Positions 10,101 through 18,282 of a stretch of DNA of 64,000 nucleotides are shown in pieces. The first letter of the stretch is position 1. Each line of letters starts with the position of its first letter. The DNA is from Ketobacter sp. (lineage in GTDB: Bacteria; Pseudomonadota; Gammaproteobacteria; Pseudomonadales; Ketobacteraceae), in assembly GCF_003671495.1 (NCBI RefSeq), contig NZ_RCHN01000004.1, positions 1-64,000 of the forward strand, written 5' to 3'. The notes under the pieces are model-generated. The model did no database searches and was not told the origin of the DNA. It saw nothing but the letters and a program-made list of their open reading frames with translations. The position numbers and the translations under genes were made by a program.

Positions 10101-11407
10101 CGATACAAAAATTGAATACTGGCCAAACTACCATTGGCCGCAGCGCTTATCAGCGCGGTATTATTCCTGCTGTCACGCACATCATGAACTGCATTATCCA
10201 GGTCGAGCAGTAATTCCAAAATGGCTACACGGTTGTGGGCTGCCGCCAGGTGAAAAGCGGTTATTCCGTTGTCGTTATGGGCGTATAGTATGGTGGGTAA
10301 GGCGCTGACAACAGACTTCACCTCCTGGCTGCGGTTGGCGATGATGGCGTCAAAAAGCTGCGCGATCTGCTGTTTGAGCCTGGCACTGCCTGTTTTGGCG
10401 AAATCCAGGACATTGTCAGCGTTGACTTCGGTTCTAGCATCGGCGACGCTAATCGGGTTCCGGGTATTCCTGATCTCAGCATCGGTCAAAGTCGATGCAG
10501 CATCGAAATCGATCCTGCTGTCCAAACCTATGGACGGCTCCAGCGTAACACTCGTATCCTGAACGGCACTCTTAAAGGCATGATTAAAGCCATAACTACG
10601 CAGCATGGTGGCAGGAGAGGGTAGGGTTACCTTACCGATGCTCCACTGCAAATCCGGCAAATTCGACGCGAATCTGCGCGCTTTGTCTTCATCTCCCAGT
10701 ACCAATGACTCAATCACATGGGAACGGCCAAGTAATGTGGAAAAGGATGAGAGCGGTAACTCCAATAACGGCCGCACTTTGGTAAAACGCAACAAATCCT
10801 GGCGGTTCTTGGCATCGCTGGAACTGATTTTATTGGCTGCTTTGTGCATCTCTTCAGCCAGTAACTCAGCTGCCGTCATGGGATCGGCATAACCCAGAGC
10901 CACCCAGCCGATTCGATTCAAGTAATCCTTTTCAATCAGATTGACTTCTTTGGCGATGCGATTTCTGGCTTTATTAAAATATTGCAACGCCAGTTGCGCC
11001 ACCTGACGCGTGCGGGAACCCAATTCATAGGGGCAATGTTTGATTCCCCATTGATTCAAAGCCAACATCAAATGCCAGCGGACTTCCTTATCCATTCGGT
11101 AATAGCCGCACCCCAATTCACAAGTTAACAGGCCAAACAGTACATCGGCATCCAAAGCGGTATTGAATTTATCCGGCAGTTGCAAAAAATTAACTCTGAC
11201 CAGAGCAACGATGTCAGCATTGAATAATTCAAAAGGCGCCAGGTGAGCCGACAATAACAACGCAGCTTCACCATACTCACGGGAATATCGACGAATCAAA
11301 TCGGTGGCTTGCGATTGCTGCAGAGGTGAACCGTCCCAAACTTCAAGGCTATCAGGATTATCAGATACGGCTTCAGCGGTGGTTACGGTGTTGTCGGTAT
11401 TCATCAT
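7118..11407 (-). CDS. 1429-aa ankyrin-repeat protein with VMAP-like N-terminus and a C-terminal domain shared with the AAA+ ATPase
   Basis: Residues 1 to about 250 are helical. The stretch around residues 50-120 (AHLAPFELFN, then YYRMDKEVRWHLML) resembles the conserved region of proteins linked to MoxR-vWA conflict systems. About 22 ankyrin repeats follow (about 375-1115; for example LTPLHYAIRR, GWTALHFAA). Then comes a low-complexity Gln/Lys/Pro linker (about 1130-1215). The last 170 residues form a domain also found in the AAA+ protein at 15779-17542, sharing NGTSPPIH/DGTSPPIH, EYLKFFCFFV/DYLRFFCAFV and DEP. Its start codon overlaps the vWA stop (shared base 11407), so the two are translationally coupled. 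I infer a scaffold or sensor that contacts other components through the shared domain. Confidence 0.8.
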   Translation of the reverse strand: MMNTDNTVTTAEAVSDNPDSLEVWDGSPLQQSQATDLIRRYSREYGEAALLLSAHLAPFELFNADIVALVRVNFLQLPDKFNTALDADVLFGLLTCELGCGYYRMDKEVRWHLMLALNQWGIKHCPYELGSRTRQVAQLALQYFNKARNRIAKEVNLIEKDYLNRIGWVALGYADPMTAAELLAEEMHKAANKISSSDAKNRQDLLRFTKVRPLLELPLSSFSTLLGRSHVIESLVLGDEDKARRFASNLPDLQWSIGKVTLPSPATMLRSYGFNHAFKSAVQDTSVTLEPSIGLDSRIDFDAASTLTDAEIRNTRNPISVADARTEVNADNVLDFAKTGSARLKQQIAQLFDAIIANRSQEVKSVVSALPTILYAHNDNGITAFHLAAAHNRVAILELLLDLDNAVHDVRDSRNNTALISAAANGSLASIQFLYRGADQFEEFNDDDYNCYHVAIANGQYEAIEFFLNQGIDVNCETSNGVPALVVAVKCARFAVVDLLLRHGANIDYVNGQGTGILSFAARGGNPRILEILLEFGLSANAKCHELFTPLMTAAYHGQYAAVNYLLGRGADPFTRSKHQCTALLFAAEGGNLNVIKRLMACYPITEQALTESFKGEVDNWYALSLAALRGNTAVVKFLLSLNGNLAYLSKQSWNLLHLCCQGFALEGIGSESNYPECVEFLLQSGIDVNIPNGYGDAPLHIACRQNQPDIVATLLKQEGIDVNAVSKEQLTPFLLAVKQNSIASIRTMATSRLLDFESQDKDSHQALWIAVDTQNHETVKTLLEFPKINRNHYSKNVDELPLWLAVEKSLVDIFQLLCADRHVSLAERNQDGNQLLHVLAKSGNRQLMDILLECNVDINALNKNNETPLIVAINNGNSNIAAALLKANAYPYRYPQYEELSPLSAAISKNDVAMLSLLLSYGASINETDREGRSLLHLSCARGAIECIEYLIDQSLTMHLRCDFGKTPFHSAIESQSIAVINLILKHGADINAADENGLTPLHYAIRRRFDDLSAHLIEAGADINQSSRDGWTALHFAALYNLPNIVGIILRTNSLSIDMATLDECLTPLQIAARSGAAEVCKLLISYGAQLDLHGADNLPAIFLAAENGFDEIVSVLKQAGAAGLFSRENRMIAAENLLLLRQQQAQSLYQKPQPASDDGNAKPVETQKKTTAENPEVATKIASNQNEEKKQHPPVNKPKPESPAEDILQTLYHGIQFQRPIDPVLPPWLNIDDEKLLKQINPIDGKYAVDPRTTQMVYRSLPFYQNIVLVRVKDQTWQNQRLCIFYLVDKTTGNLFRLNGTSPPIHEVNLKAPLRLNESNVIEYLKFFCFFVRGDEGPFYVLESKADRNIKLTDISTSASVIEGTARPVIFNGQDEEGNYLIECTILYSNAVFMGHFLIRANGMVDMLNDEPVAGDLEHLIDVPIA

Positions 11408-12672
11408 TACGACCTTAGGTAGTCAACGGCTTGCAGCAGATCATTGGCGGAAAGCTCAAACATAGGCATTATAGGATGGGAATCAAAAACCGCTGTAAAT
11501 TCCGTAAGCCAACGATTTGCCGGCATGGGATTGATCCACAGCGTTCTGCGATTGGATTTCGTAGCTAGCTTTTCCAAAAAAAGGTCTAACCGTTTTATTC
11601 GCGTTGAATCGAATTCCCGGGAAGCGGCTCCACAATCGGAAAACACCACGATATAGGAGTGCTGGTTTGCTTGCAGGATTGAGTCACTGCTTTTAGACAT
11701 AAGCAATCTGGGATCCAGGTATAAATCCGTTCCAGGGATCTTATTAAAAAAGTATATCTGCACTGACTTTAGGCGGCTGAGTTTGGATAATGCCGTTTTG
11801 GCCAGAATTTCACTGACCTTTTTCCAGGGAGTCATATTGTTATTAACATCGATTAACAATAATAATTCTGCCGTATTGAATGCCCTGTCAAGCATCACCG
11901 GATTCACCAAAAAACCGGTTTCGCAAAGATGCGCAACGGTTTTGTTAATATCCACCAGGTCCCTTTCCGCTATTTTAGTGGGTTTGTAAAGTCGACGCCA
12001 TAACGCCAAAAGCCAAAGTTCCCCCAATTCCGGTTCCACAACCCAATGAAAAGGTCGGCTTGAATCAAGAGTAATTTCCCCAAGCACTGGCATCACGATA
12101 TCTGAACTTGTACTATCGGAATCTCCCCCCATGGAAGCGTCTTCTACCGTGTCAACACCCACTGTCTGCTCGCCACCGGAAACCTGCGACTGCCGACTTG
12201 GAGTATCACCTTTAGCATCGTCATTCACGCCTGAACCAAGCGGTGGTTCAGCAGCAGTCTCCTCGGTCTGGCTGTGTCGGGGAAAAACCACTGCCGGTTC
12301 CTCGAATTCCAAGGCGTCGGTTTCAGCCTCCAAGGTGTCGATGGACAGCTCGAACCATTGATAAATGTTCTGATTATCTGCAAGCGGAATTTCCTGGCAA
12401 ATCACGTTTTGAATCAAATCTTTTTCCTGCTGGCTGCGCGCCCACAATGTCTGACACAACCACACCAGCGCAGAGCGGATTTGTAACGAGATACCGTTAA
12501 AGTCGTCGTTATTGCTGTTACGGCGAGCTGCATCCAGTTTTTCACGCAACGTGATAAAGCGGCTACTGTAAATCCGCAGCGACTGCAAACCTTCCAAATA
12601 GTCTCGGATACCCAAGGGCAGCCCCCTGGCTTTCAATTGCAGAAATAATCCGTATAACAGTAAATGATTCAT
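11407..12672 (-). CDS. vWA-domain (CoxE-like) protein, partner of MoxR ATPase
   Basis: This is a 421-aa protein. Residues 1-110 have the helical N-terminus of CoxE/MoxR-partner proteins (LKARGLPLGIRDYLEGL). Residues 120-200 are acidic, Ser/Thr-rich and probably disordered. Residues 205-420 look like a von Willebrand A domain, with LLLIDVNNN at about 271-279 in the place of the MIDAS motif (canonical DxSxS) and VVFSDCG as the later metal-site strand. The two MIDAS serines are Asn, so metal-dependent ligand binding may be altered. It lies 44 bp downstream of the MoxR gene and overlaps the ankyrin gene by one base. By family knowledge, vWA proteins act as substrate adaptors for MoxR ATPases. Confidence 0.75.
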   Translation of the reverse strand: MNHLLLYGLFLQLKARGLPLGIRDYLEGLQSLRIYSSRFITLREKLDAARRNSNNDDFNGISLQIRSALVWLCQTLWARSQQEKDLIQNVICQEIPLADNQNIYQWFELSIDTLEAETDALEFEEPAVVFPRHSQTEETAAEPPLGSGVNDDAKGDTPSRQSQVSGGEQTVGVDTVEDASMGGDSDSTSSDIVMPVLGEITLDSSRPFHWVVEPELGELWLLALWRRLYKPTKIAERDLVDINKTVAHLCETGFLVNPVMLDRAFNTAELLLLIDVNNNMTPWKKVSEILAKTALSKLSRLKSVQIYFFNKIPGTDLYLDPRLLMSKSSDSILQANQHSYIVVFSDCGAASREFDSTRIKRLDLFLEKLATKSNRRTLWINPMPANRWLTEFTAVFDSHPIMPMFELSANDLLQAVDYLRS

Positions 12673-12716
12673 TTCGTCGCCAACATAGTTTGTGACATTT
12701 CAGTTATTTGGTGCAG

Positions 12717-13676
12717 CTATTTTGGCAACAGACTGGGTTGCAGCAATTTCAAATCTTCACCCAGCTTGAACAGCAGTCGCCAGTAGGGAGGGTTGCTATT
12801 GGTCAAGTCCTCCGCTTTGATATTTCTTAGATGCAGCACATGGACCCAATCAATAAGCTCTGCCGTCGCCGGTACTTTTGCCACATTGGAGTTGATGGCC
12901 TCCTTCCTGATTTCCAGAAAACTTTTTACCGCAGCCTCGATCAGCTCCTTGGAAATGGTTTCCAGAGTGATCACTTCTTTTTCTGTGGCCAGTTTGGCAA
13001 GGTTGGCGTTGACAATATCCACCAGCATTGACTCTTTGTTGGGGAAATTGAGTTCCAGGTAAAAACAACGGCGCAAAAAAGGTTTGGACAGAGGCTTGGA
13101 ACGGTTACTGGTAAAAATCACAATGGGCTTGAAGCCTTGCTCAGGCCCCTCTATCCAATGCCCCAGCTGAGTTTGATCCATTGCTTCCTGATGTGAGTTC
13201 TCTGGTATTTCAGTAATCTGAAATTTGAAATTTTCGATGACATAAAGCAGGTCATCGGCAAAATCGATGTCTGCCTTATCGATTTCATCGATCAACACCA
13301 CACTGGGTTCGCCTTGCTGAATAGCCTTTCCAAGAAACTCCAGTTCCACATAATTGTAGGCTTGTGCCGCTTTATTGATTTGAGCCTCATGCTTTGATTG
13401 ACTGTCCTGGAGTCTTCCCAACGCATTGTAGCGATAGAGTAAATCGTTGGCTCTGGAGGTGCTTTTAACAGGCACTATTTTCGGCCCGTCCTTGATTCCC
13501 AAATCCTCGGCAATGGCATGCGCCAACTGTGTTTTGCCGCAACCGGGCTCACCCTCCACCACTAACGGTTTACCCAGTTTAATGGCGAAATCCACTATCT
13601 CCCTGTCCATCGGATCGATGAGATAGGATTGACAACGATCGCCGGTGAAATCGGGATATTGGTTGGTTTTACGCAT
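12717..13676 (-). CDS. MoxR-family AAA+ ATPase
   Basis: This is a 319-aa protein. Walker A GEPGCGKT is at residues 42-49, Walker B VVLIDEIDKAD around residue 130, and sensor 1 VIFTSNRSK followed by an arginine-finger context LRRCFY at about 193-207. The length and layout are those of short MoxR ATPases, which remodel or insert cofactors into partners together with a vWA protein. That partner gene lies immediately downstream. All catalytic positions I can check are intact, unlike the STAND-like neighbour upstream. In conflict systems the MoxR-vWA pair is thought to act as an NTP-dependent switch. The particular target here is unknown. Confidence 0.85.
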   Translation of the reverse strand: MRKTNQYPDFTGDRCQSYLIDPMDREIVDFAIKLGKPLVVEGEPGCGKTQLAHAIAEDLGIKDGPKIVPVKSTSRANDLLYRYNALGRLQDSQSKHEAQINKAAQAYNYVELEFLGKAIQQGEPSVVLIDEIDKADIDFADDLLYVIENFKFQITEIPENSHQEAMDQTQLGHWIEGPEQGFKPIVIFTSNRSKPLSKPFLRRCFYLELNFPNKESMLVDIVNANLAKLATEKEVITLETISKELIEAAVKSFLEIRKEAINSNVAKVPATAELIDWVHVLHLRNIKAEDLTNSNPPYWRLLFKLGEDLKLLQPSLLPK

Positions 13677-13715
13677 AAGTTTGATCCATTTCGTTAATCC
13701 AGAATGATGCTTTCG

Positions 13716-15590
13716 TTACTGCCCTGATTGATCAGTTGCTATTTCTATGAATTTATCGAATTTCGGTTCTTTGGCTTTGTGGTCGGTGCAACATTGTTCA
13801 TCTATTTTGTTGACTTTCCACGATGCCAGTACATAAAAAGATGACTTCAATTGCCGCTTTGCGCCGTTTTCCAATTGTTTTTCCAGACTGGTATAAAGCG
13901 GCCGCCAGATCTTGTTGAGAAACTCTGTGTGGCTTACAACATTTTGAACATTGTCCAATACCAACATCAGCGGTCGGTTGACGGCGATGATTTCTGTCGA
14001 CAGTCGGTTGAGCTGCTTAACGTAGTCTGATTGTTCGTTGACGGTAATTTTCAGTTCCCGATACAGCAGATCCCAAATGCAATCGATTTTGCTCTCAGAA
14101 GCCATATTCAGGTAAAACGGCTTTTCCACTCCCCAAATGTCAGACTCTTTTAAAAACTTCATCGTTTGTGTTACCTGTTTCTGTACTTTGCCGTGAACCA
14201 AAATACAAAAACCCGGCAGGGGTTTGATCTTATTTTGCTTGGCAAAGGATGCGAGAATATCTTTGCCTAAGGAGGTGATGGATTCGTCTTTCGCCGACTC
14301 AGTAAAAACAGCATGAATGGTCATTTTTGGTTTGCCGCCACTCTGCTGGGAATGTCCCATCAAAGTTGGAGTTTCCACTCTGGCGACAATGGAATTTTCG
14401 ATATTTTGTTTGAGGTCATCCCGTGAATTAACGGCTCGATGATGGCCCCATTCACGGTGGGCGGTGCTGAAGATAAGATGTTCCAAATTGGCAAGTTCAC
14501 TTTCATCTTCCATGGCAAACCTCTCGATAGAGGTCACGTCGTTTGGAGCGGTTGAAAGTCTTTTTTTCAGATATTTTATCCGTTCAATTTCAACGCTCTG
14601 GTCCAGATCGCTATCAGGTTCCGGTTCAAAGATAAAAATGGGAATTGCATACTGCTCTGTGACTTCACAGGAAAATTTCAATTCATAGTGGCGCTTGGAA
14701 TTTTGCGGCTTTTCCTTGGTGGGTTTTATAAACTTCAACCGTTCTCCATAGCTTTTACCAATGATGACACAATAGATATCATAGTTTCCCTGCTGGATGG
14801 TATATTTGATTTCCTGATATATTTTTTCGTTGATTTGGTAGAGATCTTCTGCGGAAGCGGTGGTCGCTCTTTCCGCAATGTCTTCATTGGAAACTTCCAA
14901 TTCAACAGCTTCAGCTGCATCCGCTTTGGCAACGGATTCGTAGTCAATCGTAAAAAAACAGTGACTCAGTTTCCTTACAAGATGTTCCTTGATATCCTGT
15001 TCCAGGAATTTAACATCATCATGCACGCCCAATACCAGCACGTTCTGTGGCCGATCGGCTTGTTTGGGTTTATGGATTTTCCCGGGAAAAAAAGCGCGAA
15101 AAACATCATCGTCCTGTTGATCACCTTGAAAAAATCTATCCGTGATGTCTATCAAGGAATGTATCACTGCTTCTAAATTGGAACTCCAGTCATTTTTAAT
15201 CAGACTCACTGTAGCGGCGAGATTCATGATTGAAACAAAAATCTTCCATTTCAGCCCCTGGTAATTTTCCACATCCTTATCTGACAAATGACCACGCATA
15301 CTGTTAAACTGCTTCCAATACTTGTCATAGGTGGATCTGTTCAAACCCACTTTCCTTAAAGCTTTTTCCCTTTTATCTGCTTCTGTACCGGTAGTGGCTT
15401 GATCATATTTGAACTGCATCCGACATACGTATACAAGCATTGCCGCAGTAACGACGAGTATCTTATCGATAGAAAACTCTTTACCCCTGAGCTTTCTGCT
15501 TTTTGTAACGATTGAGTCGTATTGAGCTTTCACCTGGCCTTTTTTCCTCGATACAGTGTTCAATGGGAAATAACAAACAGCTTTGGTCAA
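13716..15590 (-). CDS. DUF4062-like plus degenerate STAND-like protein
   Basis: This is a 624-aa protein. Residues 1-160 are helical and unrecognised. Residues about 183-330 (NVLVLGVHDD, YDIYCVIIGKSYGER, then IPIFIFEPE) follow the Rossmann-like order of DUF4062/TIR-related domains. Residues about 425-624 look like a P-loop fold with the nucleotide site eroded: VHGKVQKQ stands where GxxxxGK[ST] is expected, and LMLVLDNVQN resembles Walker B. This fits the inactive STAND (iSTAND) domains known from NTPase-based conflict systems. The start codon is TTG without a clear ribosome binding site; an internal GTG at about residue 19 is an alternative. It is followed by the MoxR gene after 39 bp. Confidence 0.6.
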   Translation of the reverse strand: MTKAVCYFPLNTVSRKKGQVKAQYDSIVTKSRKLRGKEFSIDKILVVTAAMLVYVCRMQFKYDQATTGTEADKREKALRKVGLNRSTYDKYWKQFNSMRGHLSDKDVENYQGLKWKIFVSIMNLAATVSLIKNDWSSNLEAVIHSLIDITDRFFQGDQQDDDVFRAFFPGKIHKPKQADRPQNVLVLGVHDDVKFLEQDIKEHLVRKLSHCFFTIDYESVAKADAAEAVELEVSNEDIAERATTASAEDLYQINEKIYQEIKYTIQQGNYDIYCVIIGKSYGERLKFIKPTKEKPQNSKRHYELKFSCEVTEQYAIPIFIFEPEPDSDLDQSVEIERIKYLKKRLSTAPNDVTSIERFAMEDESELANLEHLIFSTAHREWGHHRAVNSRDDLKQNIENSIVARVETPTLMGHSQQSGGKPKMTIHAVFTESAKDESITSLGKDILASFAKQNKIKPLPGFCILVHGKVQKQVTQTMKFLKESDIWGVEKPFYLNMASESKIDCIWDLLYRELKITVNEQSDYVKQLNRLSTEIIAVNRPLMLVLDNVQNVVSHTEFLNKIWRPLYTSLEKQLENGAKRQLKSSFYVLASWKVNKIDEQCCTDHKAKEPKFDKFIEIATDQSGQ

Positions 15591-15778
15591 GGGGCAAGGA
15601 AAACGGACTCTTTCCTGTTCCCAAGATGCACTCGGTATCGACTATTTTTTGCAGTTGCATTAACAATCAGAAAGCAAGCGACATGGATACCTACTCACCG
15701 TAAAAAACTACCATATTTTATACAAGCGATTAAGTATCCAAGCATACTAATCATGGGTCTTCCCGTCTCCCCACAATG

Positions 15779-17542
15779 TCAATGCACCAACCTTGGATTC
15801 TGGTGTGATAAAGCAATATTAGTGTCAATTAACCTTACATCCAGGCGCAAAATTTCGATCTTGCCCAAAACAGTGGTACTGGCCTTCGCCAAGCGCTTAC
15901 TGCGAATGGTGGCGTTGACCATGGCTGCCTGCATATGCCGTTTCATGTCCCGGATATCGGTGCAGACACTGGCAATGATCGCAGTTACCTCATCTGGCAG
16001 ATCAGCCGCAAAATGTTCCACCACATCGATCTCCTCCAACAAATCCTGATAAATGGAATACACCATTTGTTTACGTTGCTTGGCATTGGGTTTCACAATA
16101 TTGAAACATTGAAAACGCGAAAGGATGGCATCAGGAATGTCCTCCAGACCGTTACTGGTGGCAATCCAGTTAATGAACTGACAATTGATATTGACGTTCA
16201 GGAATTCATCCACAAAGTTCCTGGCTGAGTTGGGTTCCAACAGTGTGTAAAGCGTATTCGTCACCGGATACTGCTCGCCGCCGGCAATTTTATCCATTTC
16301 CTCCAGCACGATGATCCCGTTGGCGCAGCGGTTTTCCATTTGGGTATCGGCGATCAACCCAGGCTGGCCCGATCGCCATACCCGACTGGAACCGGATAAC
16401 ACAAAGGCGGCACTGGTGGTGGCAACGTCGATGGTTCTGGAAGGCAGCGTCAATACCTTGGCCAATTCCTGGATATACCTTGATTTGCCCGTGCCTGGCG
16501 GTCCATTCAACAGCATACGTGGCAATTTGATTTCACCTTTTTTGAGCGTGGTTGAAAACAACAGCGCCTCCCGGATCACCGCGGTAACGGCGGCAAAGAT
16601 GGGAAATATTTCATCGAGTCTGTCGAACTCAGCCATATCGCCGCTATATCTTTTCAGCGGCAGATAACCCTGGGTTTTTTCCAACGCGCTGGTGTAGGTT
16701 TCAAAATAGCGGGTTTGGTCACCCTGGGTTTTTTCTTTTTCCCTGAGCAATTGGTCAAAGTTGAATACCTCAACCTGGGTCTCCTGCTCTGAGTTTGGTG
16801 GTTGTCGGTTGCGTCGGCGTTCGGTTCGTTCCGCTCGCTCCCTGATTTCTCGTGCCGGCGTCACAAATTTTTCCTGATATTGGCCATACTGCGTGTGCTG
16901 CTGACGCAACGGAAAAAATCGTTTTGGCTTTGGCAGCGTTTCAAATGCCGCCAACGGTTCATCGTCGTTCATGGTAATCATGCCGTTGGGTTCAACGGTA
17001 AAATTCACCTTAAACAACGATGCCTCATACAAAACACTGGTGTTGAATTGCCATCCGTTACGCAGATTTTCCTGTGAAATGCCCAGAGTCAGGGATTTCA
17101 CTGCCTGCTGCGCTTCGTCATTGTCGGCAATCAAGGGGCTGTCGTTACTGGAAACAATATGGAATGATCCCTCCTCGCCCTGAACAAAAGCACAAAAGAA
17201 ACGCAGATAATCTTCAGCGCTGTGATCGTTCAGCGCAAATCGGGTGGCCTGATTCAGATAGTGGATCGGCGGGCTGGTGCCGTCCAGATAGACCATCGGC
17301 GTACCGTCTTCCTGCATGACAAAGTAGGCAGGAAATTCGTTGTCCTGCTCCAGACCGGTTACCCGCAGCAGAATCAACTCTGGATAGAACGATAATGTAG
17401 TCCAGGATACCGAGACGGAATCAGCAGCCAATTCCATTTCTGCAAATCGATCTGCCAACATGGATTCTACCTGTTTAAACAGACCCATATCATCATTCAC
17501 CCAGCACTCTTCAGTAGTTAATAAGTCGATTGCGTGTTGCAT
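15779..17542 (-). CDS. Lon-like AAA+ ATPase with N-terminal shared domain, no protease domain
   Basis: This is a 587-aa protein (an in-frame ATG 9 bp upstream abuts GAGG; the ATG at 17542 has proper spacing). The residue numbers here count from that upstream ATG. Residues about 50-205 are the domain shared with the C-terminus of the ankyrin protein. A basic linker with many Arg (235-250) follows, then an AAA+ module with Walker A NGPPGTGKS (349-357), Walker B IIVLEEMDK (413-421) where Glu replaces the usual Asp, and sensor 1 WIATSN near 464. No Ser/Lys protease domain follows. It is the first gene of the minus-strand run and faces the ubiquitin-like module across a 180-bp divergent region. 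I infer an unfoldase or remodeller recruited by the shared domain. Confidence 0.75.
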   Translation of the reverse strand: MQHAIDLLTTEECWVNDDMGLFKQVESMLADRFAEMELAADSVSVSWTTLSFYPELILLRVTGLEQDNEFPAYFVMQEDGTPMVYLDGTSPPIHYLNQATRFALNDHSAEDYLRFFCAFVQGEEGSFHIVSSNDSPLIADNDEAQQAVKSLTLGISQENLRNGWQFNTSVLYEASLFKVNFTVEPNGMITMNDDEPLAAFETLPKPKRFFPLRQQHTQYGQYQEKFVTPAREIRERAERTERRRNRQPPNSEQETQVEVFNFDQLLREKEKTQGDQTRYFETYTSALEKTQGYLPLKRYSGDMAEFDRLDEIFPIFAAVTAVIREALLFSTTLKKGEIKLPRMLLNGPPGTGKSRYIQELAKVLTLPSRTIDVATTSAAFVLSGSSRVWRSGQPGLIADTQMENRCANGIIVLEEMDKIAGGEQYPVTNTLYTLLEPNSARNFVDEFLNVNINCQFINWIATSNGLEDIPDAILSRFQCFNIVKPNAKQRKQMVYSIYQDLLEEIDVVEHFAADLPDEVTAIIASVCTDIRDMKRHMQAAMVNATIRSKRLAKASTTVLGKIEILRLDVRLIDTNIALSHQNPRLVH

Positions 17543-17721
17543 ACCATCCATCCTCTTTTAGTTCATTTGCTATTTATATGGACGGTTCACACACACATTT
17601 TCCAATGCTGAATCGAATAATCAAAAATTTCAGATCAATTGGAAAAACACTATTTTCACTGTCCTTTACCTAACAACCAAGCAAACAACATCAATGCTCA
17701 ACAACAGAAAAGGTAGTGAAG
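17543..17721. promoter_or_regulatory. Divergent intergenic region between the AAA+/MoxR run and the ubiquitin-like run
   Basis: This A+T-rich gap separates two outward-facing gene runs and must hold promoters for both. I could not pick convincing -35/-10 pairs by eye. A shared region of this size suggests the two halves can be co-regulated. Confidence 0.5.
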
Positions 17722-18252
17722 ATGGACGACAATAATAATGACCCTACGAATGGCGTCGACGACTTCGAAGCAATGACACTGGATAACAGTTATGAGGATG
17801 AACAGTTCCACCAGGCCAACGAGGAGGCACAACAATATTTGGAAAGCATTGAGGCAACGCAGGCAAGGGTAGAGGCATTCAGCGGCTTTGTGGACGGCCT
17901 GGATGCCATGTCTGAAACCTATGAATCGGTTCAAGCCGATCCCTACGATTACGGTTTCGATCACCAGGATCACCACTATGACCACGCCGTTGACGGCATG
18001 TTTATGGGTGTTGCCGCAGGTATTCATATGTCACAGCAAATTGGCAGGGCCTGCCATGATTACTTTAGTTCACACTCTGAAGATTCAAGCTCCCTTGAAG
18101 AAACCGATTTGGATAACACCCAAACTGAGAGTTTCGAATTTGAAGAGGACCACCAGGACGACTTTGCTGACCAGGATGATTTTATCACTGAACAGGAAGA
18201 GCTTTGGGACGACTCTTTCGAAAGCGACATCGCTGACGATGACGAATTTTAA
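17722..18252 (+). CDS. Highly acidic hypothetical protein heading the ubiquitin-like module
   Basis: This 176-aa protein is very rich in Asp/Glu, above all in the last 70 residues. It has a central His/Asp/Tyr segment (YDYGFDHQDHHYDH) and one short hydrophobic stretch (GMFMGVAAGIHMS). I chose ATG 17722 because AAGG lies about 9 bp upstream; GTG 17716 is too close. It precedes the E2-like gene by 30 bp. I do not recognise a family. The charge profile would suit an adaptor, a DNA mimic or a conjugation target, but nothing here decides between them. Confidence 0.65.
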   Translation: MDDNNNDPTNGVDDFEAMTLDNSYEDEQFHQANEEAQQYLESIEATQARVEAFSGFVDGLDAMSETYESVQADPYDYGFDHQDHHYDHAVDGMFMGVAAGIHMSQQIGRACHDYFSSHSEDSSSLEETDLDNTQTESFEFEEDHQDDFADQDDFITEQEELWDDSFESDIADDDEF

Positions 18253-18282
18253 TGAATTCCCAAATTAACGGAGACGCTTATT

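Noticed and set aside
15779-17542. Complete Lon protease
   Set aside because: The AAA+ module is Lon-like, but the Ser/Lys protease domain is absent and the N-terminal domain is the one shared with the ankyrin protein.
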